From: Verrucomicrobiales bacterium | GTDB taxonomy: Bacteria > Verrucomicrobiota > Verrucomicrobiia > Limisphaerales > CAIMTB01 | NCBI GenBank assembly: GCA_016795425.1 | Contig: JAEUHG010000120.1 | Location: 1-64,000, forward strand | DNA: 64,000 bases | Reading direction: 5' to 3' | Part shown: positions 12,101 to 27,100 of the stretch, piece after piece | Position numbering within the stretch: position 1 is the first letter of the stretch | How the letters are laid out: every line of letters begins with the position of its first letter | Translations under genes and position numbers: made by a program | Notes under the pieces: model-generated | Database searches by the model: none | Seen by the model: the letters and a program-made list of their open reading frames with translations, nothing else | Told to the model about the DNA's origin: nothing

Positions 12101-15100
12101 ACCCATGGTCATCGCGGTGAACATCAGGCTGCCCGTCCCCGCCGACGCCATGAGCATGAGACCTTCCATGGCGATCTGCGGATTGGGCGGCGACGTCGAG
12201 TAAGCCTTGCCGTCGGCGCGAACCGTCATGCTATCGACCAACTGCCAACGATCGACCCAAGTGCCGTTGCCGAGGCGGATCTTGGTCAGGCGGAAGAGGA
12301 AGATCGGATCGCCCGGCTGCGAACCCGCTGGAGCGGGGGCGCTGGTCCCCAACCCTTCCTCGGACTTTGCACCACCGAGGTTCAATTGGAAGGCCCCGGC
12401 GAAATCGAAGCCAGCCGGGGGATCGAACGGTAGGTCGGCGCGGCTCTTGGTGGTGACTTCGACCCGCGTGCCAACCGGCAAAGCGCCCGGTCCGACATTC
12501 ACCGCATAGCCGTCCGCATTGGAGATAATCACACCGTCGGTGCCGACCGTTGTTGGACCCACCTTGACTGGAGCCACCTCGATTCGGGCGACCGCGCTTC
12601 GTCCGGCATACACGATGGTCACTTCCACTTCACCAGCGGCCTTGGTGGTCAACAAGCCATCCGCCGAGATCGTCGCCACGTTCGGATTCGAGACGAAATA
12701 AAGCGTACCGTTGGCGGCCGACGAAACGTTGATCGCAGTGAACTCGTTGGCAAAGTGACGCACCACGAACTGCCGCGTGTCCCCGTTGGGCGCCAGAGTG
12801 TAGGTCAACGGGAAGAATTCGACGGTGCCGATATTGGGCAAAGCTCCCACCGTCACTGCCGTGGCGGCGGTCAACCCGTCCGCGGTCACGACGATGCCGG
12901 CGCTTCCAGTGCCGACGGCGAGGATGGAGCCCGGTCCTGAGACCAGCGCCACCGCGGGGTTCGTCGACCTGAATTGGACGCGACTGCCTGGGAGAGTGGA
13001 CCGCGACCCATCGTCGAAGATACCGGTCACCACCAGCTCCACGGATTCACCCGGCTGAAGCACCACGTCGCGGGTCCCAAGCACCAACTGGGTCAGGATC
13101 GATCCTTTGACCTCGATGGTCAGGGTGGCCACGGCGGACGATCGGGCCGCGTCATCGGCTCGGAATTCAACACTGGCGGTACCGGAGAAGCCCGCGTTCG
13201 GCGTGAAGACAATCGATTTGCCGTCGCTGGCGAATTTCACCTGCCCATTGCGGGCGTTGGACACCACGAAACCGAGGGGATCGCCGTCGGGATCAGCGGC
13301 TAGCGCGGCGAGATTGATGGTGATCGCGATGTCACGGGGCGTGGAGAACTGGCCCGGTGTGACGACCGGAGCCTGATTGGCGATGAACGCGAAATTGGAA
13401 GCCAGATAGACCTCGTCACGATCGTCGACGACGCCGTCCCGATTGGCATCCGCACCGAGCACGTAGCGCGCCTCGCCGGATCGACTACCAAGGGCCGCGG
13501 CGATCGCGGCGGCGTCGACGCCGTCTACCTGGTCGTCGCCATTCGTATCCGCGACCAGGTAAATGTTCATGGAAAAGTCCCCGGCGGCGGCAGCGTCCCC
13601 GGCCTGGACCTCGATGACGTAAGCCCCGCCTGTTTCGAGCGTCGCCAGCGTCACGCTCCTGCCGTCGGTCGCGACCGGATCATCCTGGGACACACCAAGG
13701 ATTCGGGCTGCGATGCGCGGCACCCCTGCGGATCCACGCATTTCGATACCGAGCGACAACGTGTCGGAATTCGACGACAACACTTCCCGATCTCCGACGA
13801 CGATCACGTATCGGCGGATCTCCCCGGCTGTCAGGCTGCCGTTGAGTGTTTGGCCGAGGTAGTCGCGACTGAAACCGAGCACCGAGTTGACTCCAAGAGC
13901 GGTGGCGAACGCGCCATTCGAATCGTATTGGAGGACGAGACTTTCGGCGGCGGTGGAATTGACGATACTCGTCAGACGATTGCCTGCGTCGTAGCCGTAG
14001 AGTGTCCGCGATCCGCTGGCCAGATTCGTGACGCCCACGAGATTCCCAGCATCGTCGTAGGCATATCGGATTTGGCGACCATCCTGAGCGGTGATGACCG
14101 TGATGCGCCCCTTGGCATCCCGCTGGAACCCAATCCGCTCGCCACTCGACGCGATCAAACCGCTATCGCTCCAGATCAACCGGTTCCCGTCCGACGCGGT
14201 GAGCTGCCGAAGTCGGCCGTCAACCTCGTAGTCATAACGATTGCCCGCGCGGTCCGTCAGGGCGAAGGCATATCCGGGGAACAGGCCGCTGGCAGGATTG
14301 TACGGAAGACCGGTTCCCAGTTGGTAAAGCCGGCCATCCGCCTCGAGGAGCGTGGCGTCGACGCTTGCCAGGACGTAGTCGACACCGGCATCGGCAGTCC
14401 ACGCCGGTCGGAACAGGGTGGTACCTCCGGCATTGATGGCAATGGGTGTGAAGGTGAAGCCGACGCGCCGGCCATCGGGCAAGTTGAGGTAGACACGTGT
14501 GCCGATGGAGTAAGCACTCAGGTTGGCGGAACCCGAGGTTTGGTCGGCGACGACATTGGCAACGATTTGGGCATCGGCGGGTCCGAGGCGCCAACCGTTG
14601 CCCAAGGTGGTGCCGCCCAGGGAATCCAGGCTCGAGTAGAACCTGACCAAGGCGCCGATTCCGGGCAGCGACGGTATCAAGTCCGTCGCGGAAGTTTGGT
14701 AGGCGGCGGCTTTGGTGGGGGTGTTCACCTCGATCCATCGTCGGACCATGGTGATTCGGCCACCGATGTCGCTCGCGATCAGGCGAAGTTCGTAAGCGCC
14801 GTTGGCGAGGAACTGCGGATTGAGGGTCGCCAGGACGCCGTCCACCGCGGCTCGGCCGGTCGCGAGCGTGAGAATCCGATCGGAACCCAGCACGGCGAGT
14901 TCGAGGCGATATTCGTCGAGATTAGCGTCGGCCACCGAGGCAATCACCTGGGTGGCAGCGGTCAGGATCGCCCGATCCGGCGGTAGCGAGATTTGCACGA
15001 TCGGCGCCTCGCGATCGGTCAGGTCACGAATCTTCAGGTCGTAACTGGCCGTGCCGACGACACCGTCGACATCAGTGGCCGTGGCCACCACCGAATAGTG

Positions 15101-18100
15101 ACCAGGCGACGGCGCGGTATAGCGGGCGCGACCCTGGGCATCCAACGTCAACGCCTGCCCGTCGACGGTGACTCGAAGAGAGGCGATATCAGAGATTCCA
15201 CTGGCGATGGTCTGAATCAGGACCGATTGCCCGGCGGCCACCGGGAAGCTGGGAGTCACTTGGATCAGGACCGATGGCGGAATGGGTTGCGCCGAAACGA
15301 CGATCCGCTGGGTGATGCTGGTGCTGAGCTCGCCATCACTGACGGTGAACCGCAGATTGTACTCGCCGATCTGCACGGCCGCGGCGGTCCAAAGCAGCTC
15401 GCCGGTCGCGGGGTTCAAGGTCGCTCCCACCGGGAGTTCCGCCGCGGAATACGATAACGTACTGCCGGCATCAGGATCGCTGCCGGCGAACTTCAGAAGA
15501 AACGGTTGTCCGACCAAGGCCACACGATCGCCGACAGAGCCGAACACGGGGACGCGGTTGACATTGATGACCTGCACCACGACGTCGGTGGTAGCGGTCG
15601 CCCCGGAGGTATCTCGAACAGCGAATCGGACCGTATAGACACCGGCCTGATCATAGTTCGGGGCCCAGGCAAAAATCTGAGTGACCGGATCGAACGTGGC
15701 ACCGTTCGGCAGCTGGCCTTCATGGAAGAACGTCAACGCATCCCCATCGAGATCGCCAGCCACCAACCCGAGGCTGAGCGAGCCGCCTTCCTGGACCATG
15801 ATGCTTGGCAGTGGCGAGAAGTCCGGTGCCTGATTCGTATTCGCGACCGTCAGGGAGACCGCCTGTGTGGCGGTGAGATTCCCATCCGTCACGCCGAAGG
15901 TCACCGTGTAGACGCCGGCCTGGAGGAAGTCCGGCGCCCAATCGAAACGGCCGGTGCGAATATTGAAGAAGGAGCCCGCCGGCAGGTCGAAGGCGAAATA
16001 GGTTAAGGCGTCGCTGTCGGGATCGGTTGCCCCCACGTTGAAACCAAACAACTCATCCTCGCGCAACTGGCCGGCGGGAATCGGCGCGATGATGGGTGCC
16101 GCGTTGCCGGAGCGCACGACGATCCGAATGGCCAGTTCATCCGTCAAAACGCGTGCCGCGTCGCCATTGCCGTTGTCGGCCACTTTCAAGGTCACCACCC
16201 GCGTTCCGAGGTCGGCGGCGGTAGGTGTCCAAACCAATTCAGCGACCCCATAAACCGCGGTTTCGGCGAAGGTTGCTCCAGTGGGGAGGCCGGTGGCGGA
16301 GAAGGTCAGCGGGTTCTCATCCGCATCGACGGCCACCACGCGGAAGCGCAATTCGCGTCCGACAACCGCCACCTTGTCGCCGTCGAATCCAAAGGCGGGA
16401 GGCGAATTGGGGACCGGCACGGCCAGGACAAACTCGGCGTCACCCACCAGCGCCTGCTCGGGTTTGCCGTTGCCATCGTCCATGGCGAAAACGGTGATCA
16501 CGTAATTCCCGCCATCCCGCAGGGTCGGTTTCACCTCGAAAACGCCGGTTCCGTCGCCCAGGTCGCGGAAGGTGACGAAGTTTGGCAGGTCTAGCGCCAC
16601 CAATTTCGGCTTTGAACCGTCGGGATCGGAGGCGCGAACGGTGAATTGCTGGGTGGCTCCCGGGGCGACGGTCTGGTTCGGGATTTCAGCAACGACCGGC
16701 GCGCCATTGGCATCGCGAACCTCGATCTCAATGACGCGAGTGGCCCGGGACTTGGTGCCGGTGCCGTCGCCATCATCCTCCGCGGTGAAAGTGATCTGGT
16801 ACGTCCCGTTTTGATTATACCCGGGCGTCCATCGAAGCGTCTGAGTCGCGGCGTCGAAGGTGGCGCCTTGTGGCAGCGTGCCATAGGTCCAAGTGAGGGG
16901 AACCGAGCTGCCGGTGCTATCCATCGAACCGTCCGGCAGGAGGATCGTCGCGCCCGCCGGATGATCCGGATCTTCGGCCCCGGCGACCACGCTGAGAAAC
17001 TGGCCTTCAAAAATGACGAACTTGCGGTCGCCGACGAACCGGACCGGTCCGTTGACGTTGGTCACCGTCAAATCGACGGTCTGGCTCACCGTGCTTTGGC
17101 CATCCGAGACGGAGAATTGGATGTGATAGACGCCGTTCTGGTCGAAGCGCGGGGTCCAACGGAAGACGCCGGTGGTGGGATGCAGCGTCGCGCCGAGCGG
17201 CAGGAGATCAGCGGAGTAACCCAGGGCGTCACCGTCAACGTCCTTCCCGGCGAGGGCGAACTGGATGATGTCCCCCTCACGGAGGGCACGCGCCGGAATG
17301 GCATCCAAGGCCGGCGCCTGGTTCACATTCTGGACCAGGATCTCAAACGTTTGGGACACCGATTGAATTCCGTCGCTGACAAAAACCTCAACCTTCGAAT
17401 ACCGACCGGCGGAAGTGCCATCGGGCTTCCACCGGATGACATTGGCTTCGCCATCGAACAGCGCGCCGGGAGGCAGACCGTTGGCCCCGAACACCAAGGG
17501 ATCGCCATCCGCATCCACCGCCGAAACCGCCAGGGTCCAACTGTCTCCCTCGTTGAGGAGCTGATTCGCGATGGGGAATAGAACAGGCGACGTGTTGGCG
17601 TTGGCCACCGCGACGTTCCAGGACTGGGCGGTATATCCACCGCGGCTGTCATAAGCCCGAACCTCGAAGGCCACCGACTTGCCATCCCGCGCCGCAGGGG
17701 TCCAGGCCAGGCGCCCCGTGTTGGCGTCCAAACTCACTCCCGTCGGGCCGCGAGCGAGCACATAGGTGACGGCGGGCCCATCAGGATCACGGGCAACGGC
17801 GCTGTAGGAATATGCCTGTCCAACCAACCCAGTGGCGGAAGGTGTCGAATCAAAGATCGGACGGAGATTAACCGGCACCGAGGCCGAGACGCGGGTGTGC
17901 AGATCAACGGCCACCAGTGCCGGGTTTCGCAGGGTGATCGTTCGGCTCAAGGACTGGCCGATGCCAAGCTTCGCCGCGGGGCTGTCGTTGAGATCGATGT
18001 AGGGATGCCCATCGGCGGTGACACCGGAGGCGTCGAGCACTTCGACCGGGGCATCGGCACTGACCGTGAGCCCGGTGAAAATGATCCGGATCGGGGCGGC

Positions 18101-21100
18101 GAGTTCGAAGGACAGGCTATTGGTGACGCGCACTTCAAAGGAGACGGTGCCGTTGGCACGATCCAGCCGGGTGTCCGAGAATTGCGGCGTCAGCACCGGG
18201 GTGAGGTCCTGGAGCACCGAGAACTCCGCGACGAAAGTGCCGGCCAATTCGACGCCGAGATCGCTCTTCACCGATTTGAGCACTTGCAGCTCGTAGCGAT
18301 CCGCCGGCAACGACTCGAAGATCAACCGAGCAGTCCGCGTGGTGGCATCGTACGCCACTGAACCGATGGCCAGTTCCTGGCCGGTGACGAGGTTCTTGAT
18401 CCGGTAATTCGCGGGATTCAGGACGGAGGCGGCGTCCGTCGCCGAGGTCGCGAGCATATCCAGGTCGAAGCGGACCGTGGCGGCATTGACGATGGGATCG
18501 ACGCGGGTTCCGCCGATCGGAGTGGTGGCGATGACCTGTGGGGCGACGACCGGGAAAAAGACCGTCACCTGCCCCGTTTGGGTGGCAAACACCCGCCCTT
18601 GAGAATCGACATGGACGAAGTCGCCGCGGCCGCCGCCGGTGGCGAGCGTGGCGGACTTCATGGAAAGAAGGTCAACGACCGTCATTGCCCCGCCATCGGC
18701 ATGGGTGATGAAAAGGAGATCGCGCGTTGGGGATCCAGGTTGTCCGAAGGCCAAGCCCTCCGCCTCGTGGTCGAGCTGCAGAACCACTTCGGCCCGCCCG
18801 CGCTGATTGAATCGGACCACCTCGCCGCCGCGCGGCCAGGCCGTACCCCAAAGGGTGCCATCCGGAGCGAGCGCCAGGCCGTCGACGCGCGTGTCGGAGA
18901 ACGGACTGAACTCACGTTTGGTGATGTCGAAGATTTCGATCCCGTTGCGCGTGGCTACAAATAGCCGGTTGCGCGCGGCATCCACCGCCATTCCGAGCGT
19001 GATTCCCTCGCCATATCGCTGGAGCACCTCGCCACTCACCGCATCCAGAAGGAGTAACGGCCCCCCGCCAGTGGTGGCCCAAAGGTAGCCGTTGGCATCG
19101 AAGGCCAAGTCGTAGACTGGGACATCCAGGGTAGCCAGCGGCGCCGTCGTCGCCGCCGATCCACCGGCCAAAGAGAACTTCCAAATCACATTCCGGCCTG
19201 GACCGCCGCTGACGAGCACGCTTTGACCATCCGGGGTAAAGGTGATTCCCAGAGGTCCGATGCCAGCACCAGATGAAGGGATTCCGATGGCGAATCCAGA
19301 CGCAGTGAAAGGCTCGAAAACAACGTCGAACTCCGAGGGTCGCGCGTTCGACTGCAGACCGGGGATGCGCAGGAGCAACTGGGTGAACAGCGGGTTGGTG
19401 GACGGGACATCCGGAATCTCCGCCTTCGGCAGCGTTTCCGGCGCGAGATCAGGCGCGGTTGGCAGCGCACCCAGGTTCACTGAAGGGAACAGAGGCGGAA
19501 CGAGCACGCCCGCCGGCACTGCCTCCCAGTTGCCGGCCGAGTCCTGGGCCCGCACGAGGAAAGTCGCCGGCAATCCGCGCGGACTTTGGTACACCAAAGT
19601 GGTTTCAGTAATGCGCGACCGGTTCAGAACGTAGGGTCCGCCATCCAAGGAAACGTAGACCGCGTACTCCTTGACCCCGGAGCCGCCGGAAGCGTCGGTT
19701 GAAGTCCAATTCAGAGTGTAGGTTGAACCGGCTTGTTGAACCGCGAGAACCGTGGTCGGGGCGAGGGTATCGAGCACCGACTGATGGACATTGGAATCCA
19801 GCGGTGCGTCGGCGTTGTAGATGACCCGGGCGGCAGCCCGCACCTCGGCGCCGTTGGTCGCCGATTCACGAGCCGTGATGGTATAACCCACCACGCCGAC
19901 GGTGCCCGGCAGGAGCAGACCTTGGGGTTCGCCGGTTTGGAGGTTTCGCCCTCGGAGAGTCAGCCCGGTATCGGGATCGATCGCCCTCAGAAGCCAGGTG
20001 GCCAATCCGGTTTCGACATCGACGCCGGCCGTGACCTGGACCACGTAGCCGAGGGTATCGGAGAAGTCGAATTCGCCGGTGAAGGAGGCGCGGTCCGGCA
20101 GAGCCAACGTCAGCGAACCAATTTGGATGTCACTCAACCGGAAGGTGCGCGCGTCGAGATTGGCGTCGAGTTGTTGGAGAATCCGGATCTCGTTGACGGC
20201 GTCGGTGACACTGCTGGACGGCTCGAACCGGATGGAATAGGGCAGACCGAGACTTCCAGGAATGAGGTTGGAGTCGCCGAATCCGGACGGGCCAATCATT
20301 CGAACCAATCGCGACCGCTCGCCGGTCAAGCCAAAGAGATCATCCAATGGCGAACCGGCCGGCCCGGCGGATTCGGAGCCGGCACTATCGACCAGGTCCG
20401 ACACGCCCACCTGGATGATGAAGGCCTCGAAACGGGTTTCGGTGCCCGTGCCCAAATCGAATGGCGCGCGATCGGGGATGTCGGCGGAGCCTAGGACGCC
20501 CGGCTGATCGCCAGCCCAGGTTCTCAGCAGGGCAAACCAAGCCTGCAGGTTGCCGGCGGCGACAACAGGTTCGCCGGCGTCACCCCCCAGGAGTCCGGCG
20601 GCGAACACGGCCATGAGACTGGTGAACTGCGGTGCCTCACGGACCTCCGGCGGCAGATCTTCAGCCCGCAATTGCCCGGTGGCGGCAAGCGCCGAGAGAT
20701 AAAGGCTGGTAAAGGACGCGGCATCTGAGGCGGCCACGCGCAGCGACTGGGGCGCGGTATCATCGGCGAGAATGGCGCTGCGCAGCGATGCGGCCTTGTC
20801 GGTCTGATAGGCCACATACTCTGCCGGCGTCATGGCCGTCACCGTGGCGAAGATGTAGAATTTGAAGGCGAGATCCTCGAGCTCAAACGCAGCCATCTCC
20901 TCGAAGAATCTCGGGTTCTCCTTCAGAATGGCGTTCAGTTCCGGATACACCTCGGCCAGGAAAGAAACGGCCGCGAAACCCTGGTTGTGCAGATCGAAGG
21001 CAAAACCTTCCGCGATCAGGATCCCGTTCTTGTTGATCACCGGGTCGAGTTCAGCCCACGGAACGTTGTCGAGATCCGGTGCTCCCACCAGGTTGGTGGT

Positions 21101-24100
21101 GAACCGCAGGCGTATGCCCTTGGAAAGTTCCCCGCCTCCGATCGGTTGGCCTGCCAGCAACGATTGATTGGGGAGATTCGGAACGCCGAACGAGATGTGG
21201 GCGTAGGGCGTGTCGACATTGGTCAGACTGAGCAGACCGACCTGGTAGAGCGCGGGAGAAGTGCCTGTGCGCGACACCGGAATCTCACTGGGGCCGCCCA
21301 GGCCAACCGTGACATCCAGCGCCTTTGCACCCTCGATCAAGAAGCGGTAGGGAACCACGGCCGTCGCGCCGTTGGGGTTGGTGACCTGGACGTCGTACAG
21401 GCCGCGTGGGGCGTCGCGCAGGTCGAAGGTCGCGAGGATCGTGGTAGCGTCGATCACGCGATAGCTCACCGGGGCGAACTCGGCGAACTGGGGTCGGATC
21501 AACTTGACGGTGGCACTGGGGTCGAACTTGGCACCGGTCACCGTCATCGTGACGTACCGACCGTCGCCACCGGTGTCCGGCGTCACGTTGGAAATCCCGA
21601 ACGGCACCAGACTGGCGGTGAGTTTGATGGGTACGTTGACGAACCTTGGCGGGACGTCGGCGCCGAGGGAAGCATCCCGGAAGTTGCGAACCCGTACGTA
21701 ATAGACGCCACCTTGGGTTCGCCCAACGAGCGCGGTTTGGTCCCCCTGAAGGGCGCCCGGGAAGGCGGCATCGAAATCGCGGGAACTCGGCAATCCCTCG
21801 TAACGCACGTAGAGCTCGTTCGCCAGTCCATCGTTCTGACTGTCGAGCACCACCCGAAGGGTTTCGCCGGCGGGGACCTCAACGCGGAAGAGCAAGTCCT
21901 CGCCATCGGAGAGCAGATCGTTGAACGGAACCCCCAGCTGAAGCGACGGCACGGTCACCGCGATGGTGTCGGCGGAGGCCGTCGTGTTGTTGCGGTTGTT
22001 TTCGCCCTCGTAGATGTCGTCGAAGATGTCCGTGCGGACGATGACTCGGTAGTTGTCAGGCAGAGCCACGGGCATCTGCACCGTGGCGGAGAAGGTGTAG
22101 CTTTCGCCGGGAGCGAGGGTGCGGGGAGCAAAATCCTGGTTGATGATGAGGCGATCGCCCAGATCCCAGATGGCGTTCCTCGAAAGAAAGGCGGCGTCAG
22201 CCCAACGCCCGCTGGCGGGTTCCACGCCCCGATTGGTCACGCGCCAGGTGAACGTCACCACCTCGCCCGGCCGGGCCTGACTGGGAACATTGACGGTTTC
22301 GACCTGAAGATCCGAAGGCGGCGGCAAGTCGATCAGCATCGGCAGGGCGGTCGCGCTGCTGTTATTCCCCTCGGCGGCGCCCTCAAAAACGACGCCCCGA
22401 GGTCGAAGGCCATCCGGAACGTCGGTCAGCACCATGATGTAGTAGGCCCCCAGAATTCCCCGCGGGAGATTATAGGTCGCCGTCACCGTATAACTGCCGT
22501 CGGCGGCCAGCACGCCGACGTGTTTGACCAGGCTGACGTAATGATCGCCGCGGGCGTCAAGGTATTGGTCACGCGACAGGTAGATGGAGTCGCGCCACTC
22601 CGACTGACGATCGGGTACGGCTCCGGTGCCTGCGTTTTTGATAGTGTACGTCACCTGGAATTCGCGACCCGCGAAGACGCGATCGGGGCCGAGAACCTGA
22701 ACGACTTGCAGGTCCGGCGGATTGACCGGAGTGACCACGAGCGGCGTGGTGGCGGAATTGTTGGTTTCGTCGCGATACTCCAGCACCGTGCCGTTGCCGC
22801 CGCCGCCAAGTCGCGGCGGCCCTTTCGCCTCCGGATAAGGCAACGGCACCCCGCCGAAGGAGGGCGGGCCGAATGGGGCATCGGCGAAGGCGACGAGGTG
22901 GAAATTGCCGGAGAAATTGTCGGGCAACTGGACCTCGCCGGTCACGGTGTAGGACTCGCCGGGAGCCAGGGCCCCCCGATGAGTGAAGCTGCCCAGCAAC
23001 GCGTCGTACAGGTCCAGCGACTGATCGATGGAGATGTAGACCCGGTCGACCCAAATGTCCGACCGCGTGGCTCGCGTTCCGGCATTGCGGACCGTGAAGG
23101 TCACATCGACGAACCCGCCCGAACTCGAGGTGGTGGGTACGATGGAGAAGCTGGTGACTCGCAGATCGGCTTCCCGGTAGATCACGTCAATCGGCGAGGA
23201 ACTGCTCACGTTGTTGCGGCGATCCGGCTGTTCCCAAACTGCGTCCCGGAACTGTTCGGGCCAGTCGGGAAAGGCGCCTTCCCCGGGCGCGGCGAACGAT
23301 GGACCGAATCGGCCGATGGTAGTGGAGGTGAAGACGTGGATATACCATTTGCCATCCACGCCCGCCGGAACTGCAACTTTCGTGGACGCGGTATAAGTGG
23401 CTCCCGGTGCAAGCGGCGAGGTTTGTACGTGCACCACCGAACCGACCAACGCGGCACGGTCGACAATGAAGGTTGGATCGGGCGAAACGAAAACGTAGTC
23501 GGTCCAACGTTCCGTCCCCTTCCAGACCGCGTGCGCCCCCTGATTGCGCACCGTCCACGTCACATCGATCAACTCGCCGGAGAACGAGGAGGTCGGGACC
23601 ACAATCGACGTCACGACCAGGTCTGCGGGAATGTCAGTGACGGTGCTGGTGGTGGCTCGCGTGTTGTTGGAGGTCAATCCGCGCTCGAAAACCAGTTTGG
23701 GGCCCGACTGACCGTCGCCGGTCAGGATGCGGAGGATGTCGTTGCGCGAGAGATTATCGAGATCCGCGCCGCGCACCTCGGCCAGCGGTTTGCCGAGACG
23801 TGCCTCGGCCCGCGCGATGATATCGGCGATTTGCGCGAGCAATGAATCATCCGCCGTAGCGACTTTGTTGGGTTCGGCATTGGTCTCGACGACGAAGTAC
23901 TTGCCCTTGGCCGACGGAGGCAGCGTGAAGGTGACGGTCTCGGTATAGGACTGGCCGATCTCGAGGACTCCGAAATGCGGAACGCCGAACACCAAGGTCG
24001 CGTTTTTCAGGGTCCCATCGTCGGAGAGGTAAATAAGTTCGGCCCAGCGATCGACGTCAGTGCGGGCGGCACCCTTGTTGGCGACGGTGTAACTGATCGT

Positions 24101-27100
24101 GACTTCATCGCCGCCACGGGCCGTCGGTGGGGCGACCACATTGGTCACTTCCAGGTCCGCCGGCGGAGTTGGAACGATGGTGATGGGCGTCGCCCTGAGA
24201 TTGCTGCTCTCCAGATCGTTCGGAATGGCCGGGTTTAGATTGGCGTCGAAAGCGAGTTCGAACACCGAGTTGCCGCTATCGGCCCAAACCACCAGGTAGT
24301 AGAGGCCGCCCTGGGCGAGCAGTGGGACATTGACGTTGGTGGTGACCTCGTAGAACTCGCCGATCTCCAGAGCGCCGTTGTGGCCGACGGATCCCAGCAG
24401 GACATCGCCCATCTTGCCGGGCCGGCGATTCGGTTCGGTGACCAGCCAAATGCTGTCGGACCACCCGGCAGGCCGAGTCACACCGGCACCGAGATTGGCG
24501 ACGCGATAACGCACCGAAATGGTGCTGCCGTCGAAGGTGTCGAGGGGGCCGGCGACACTCTGCACCACCAAATCCGGAGGCGGGACGGGGGTGACGTTGA
24601 CGAACAAGGGCGCCGAGTTCGAATTATCGATCTCACCCAAGACCTGGGCCTGGGCATTGCGACCCTGGAATTCATCGACCTGCCGTCCACCGTCGGCGAC
24701 GACGACGATAAAGTACTCGCCAGCCGCCTCCCGCTTGATCGTAAAGGTAGCGCGGGTGGTATAGGCAGCACCGGGTTCGAGCGCGCTGCCATTCGGGAGG
24801 GCACCCAGGAGAATGCCCCCGGGCTGGTTGTTGTTGGAGAGATAGACGTAATCGACCCACCGCGAACCGCCCGTCGGTGTGGCGGCGGACCCGTTATTAT
24901 TCACAGTGAACTCGACGTCGATGACCCCGCCGCTGGTGACCTGCACCGGTGCGACGACCTGGGAGACCTGAAGATTGGGACGGGCGCGGAGCCCGACGAC
25001 CGTGGCGACCTCGGCGAAAGCGAGGTTGTTCGATTCGTTATCCTCGGCCACTTCGCCGCCGTTGGACGCGCTGACATCATCCGTCCGCACGAATACCCGG
25101 TAGACCCCTTGGATGTGTATCGGAACCGTCAGACGCTCGGTGCGGGTGTAGGACCGGCCGGCGTCAAGGATTTGGGCCTGGCGGAACGTGCCCAACTGAA
25201 TCGCCTGGGAGAAGTTGCCGTTGGGCGCGAGATAGATGGCGTCCACCCACGATCCACTCACCGCGTCGCCGGAGGCATCGACATTGCGAACTGTCCAAGT
25301 GACATCGATCTGTTCGCCATCGGTGATGGTGGCTGGCCCCAAAACGGATTCGACCGTCAGATCGCCGGTTGGAGGCGCCACATAGGTAACCGTGATGGGC
25401 TCCGACCGGCGGGAATTGTTGTCGGTATAGATAAATTCGAACGGGCCGCCCGTTCGCACGAAGACGTAGTAAGTGCCGGCACGAGTGTCCAGGGGCAGGT
25501 TGATCTCCATGGACGCGGTATAACTGCCACCCAAGGCGAGGGCGCCGAAGTGGGTGAGCGACCCGATCTCGCGCAAGTCGCGACCGTCGGGCGTGGAAGA
25601 CAGGAACACGCGATCCGACCAACTCGAATCATCCGTTGGCCCAATGCCGTTGGGTGAAATGTTGGAGACGATCCAGTTGACCCGTACAGGCGTGCCGTTC
25701 TGATATCCGAGCGAGGCATCGAGAGACTGCAACCCAACCGTATCCACCACCAGGTCGGCGTAGGGCGTTCGGACCACATCCACGGGCGACTTGCTGCCGA
25801 CATTGCTGTGGGCGTTGGTATGCTCGAAGACCCCATCGGTGGTGTCGGTTTCCACGAAGAGCGTAAACCGGCCCTGCAACGCCGCCGGCAGCTGGAGAAT
25901 GCGCGTCTCGGTGTAGGACTCTCCCACCGGCACCAACCCGGTGTGGAGGAAGGTGCCAAGCACCAAATCATCGCGGTTACCGAGAATGGCATCGGTCGAG
26001 AGCACCACCCGATCCGTCCAGGAGTCCACTGCGCCGGTACCCGTGCCCCGGTTGGTGACCACCCAGGACACCGTGAGATCCACCGGATCGCCGACCAGCA
26101 GGGCCTGCGAAGTCACGCTGGTGACTTCGAGGTCGGCATACGGTTGCAGAGCCACAGCGATCGGCGCGGACACACCCAGGTTGTTGGCTTCGCCAACGCC
26201 TTCCTGCACCTGATTCGTCGCGTCCGCCGAAACCAGTACCCGGTAATTGCCTTCGAGACCCTTGGGCAGGCGAACCCGCAAGGAACCCTGGTAGGTTTGA
26301 GACGGGTTCAGCGACACGGTTCGGGTCCATTCACCCAACAGAAGGTCGTCCGCCGAAAGGGTTTCGTCCTTCGACAAGTAGAGCCGATCGGGTGCGGTTC
26401 GTTGGATCGGACCAGTTCCGGCATTTCGGCCCACCCAGGCGAGGTCGATTTCAGTATCCGACTGCGAGACGCCGGGGGCTGTCACGCTGTCGACCACCAA
26501 GTCCGGGTGCACGAGGGAAACCACCACGTTGCCGGCTAACCGGTTGTTCCCTTCGCCACCGCGCTCGAAAAGGACGTTCTCCGCGTCGGTGATCACCACC
26601 AGATAGAATTGCCCGTCTGCTTCGGCCGGAACCGGCACGGTCTCAATCCGCGTGTAATCTCGTTCGGCATCGAAATTGTCGCGACGGACAAACGAGCCGA
26701 GCAATTTCAGCGCGCCCACCGGAGCATCGGGCGAAGTGCTGTAATACACCCGATCCACCCACGGCGCCGCCGCGGCCACCGTACCGAGGTTCCGTACGGT
26801 CCAGGAAATGTCCATCGACTCCCCGAGGACCACGGTGGCCGGACCGGCGACCGAGATCACGGCAAGATCCGGGGTCGGCTCCAGAGCGACAACCAGCGGC
26901 GTGGCACTGCGGAGCACGTTGTTGGTTTCCCCACCCGGTTCCACGACCTGCGCGAGGGCATCCGTGACGACGAGCACCGAATAGGTTCCCGCCTCGAGTG
27001 ACTGTGGCAGGGTGATGTTTTGTGTGACGGAATAACGACCTCCCGCAGCGAGGGCTTCGGTGCGCGAGACCGATGCCAGAAGGATGTCATCCGCACCGAA

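Noticed and set aside
13840..14690. Polymorphic toxin/immunity locus based on the YD repeats
   Set aside because: No toxin domain follows the repeats and no small immunity-like gene is adjacent; the frame continues for another 3,500 residues.
20987..23845. 952-residue plus-strand open frame inside the giant gene
   Set aside because: It is the complement of CARDB and Ig-like domains, has an odd composition and no motif or signal; treated as a shadow.
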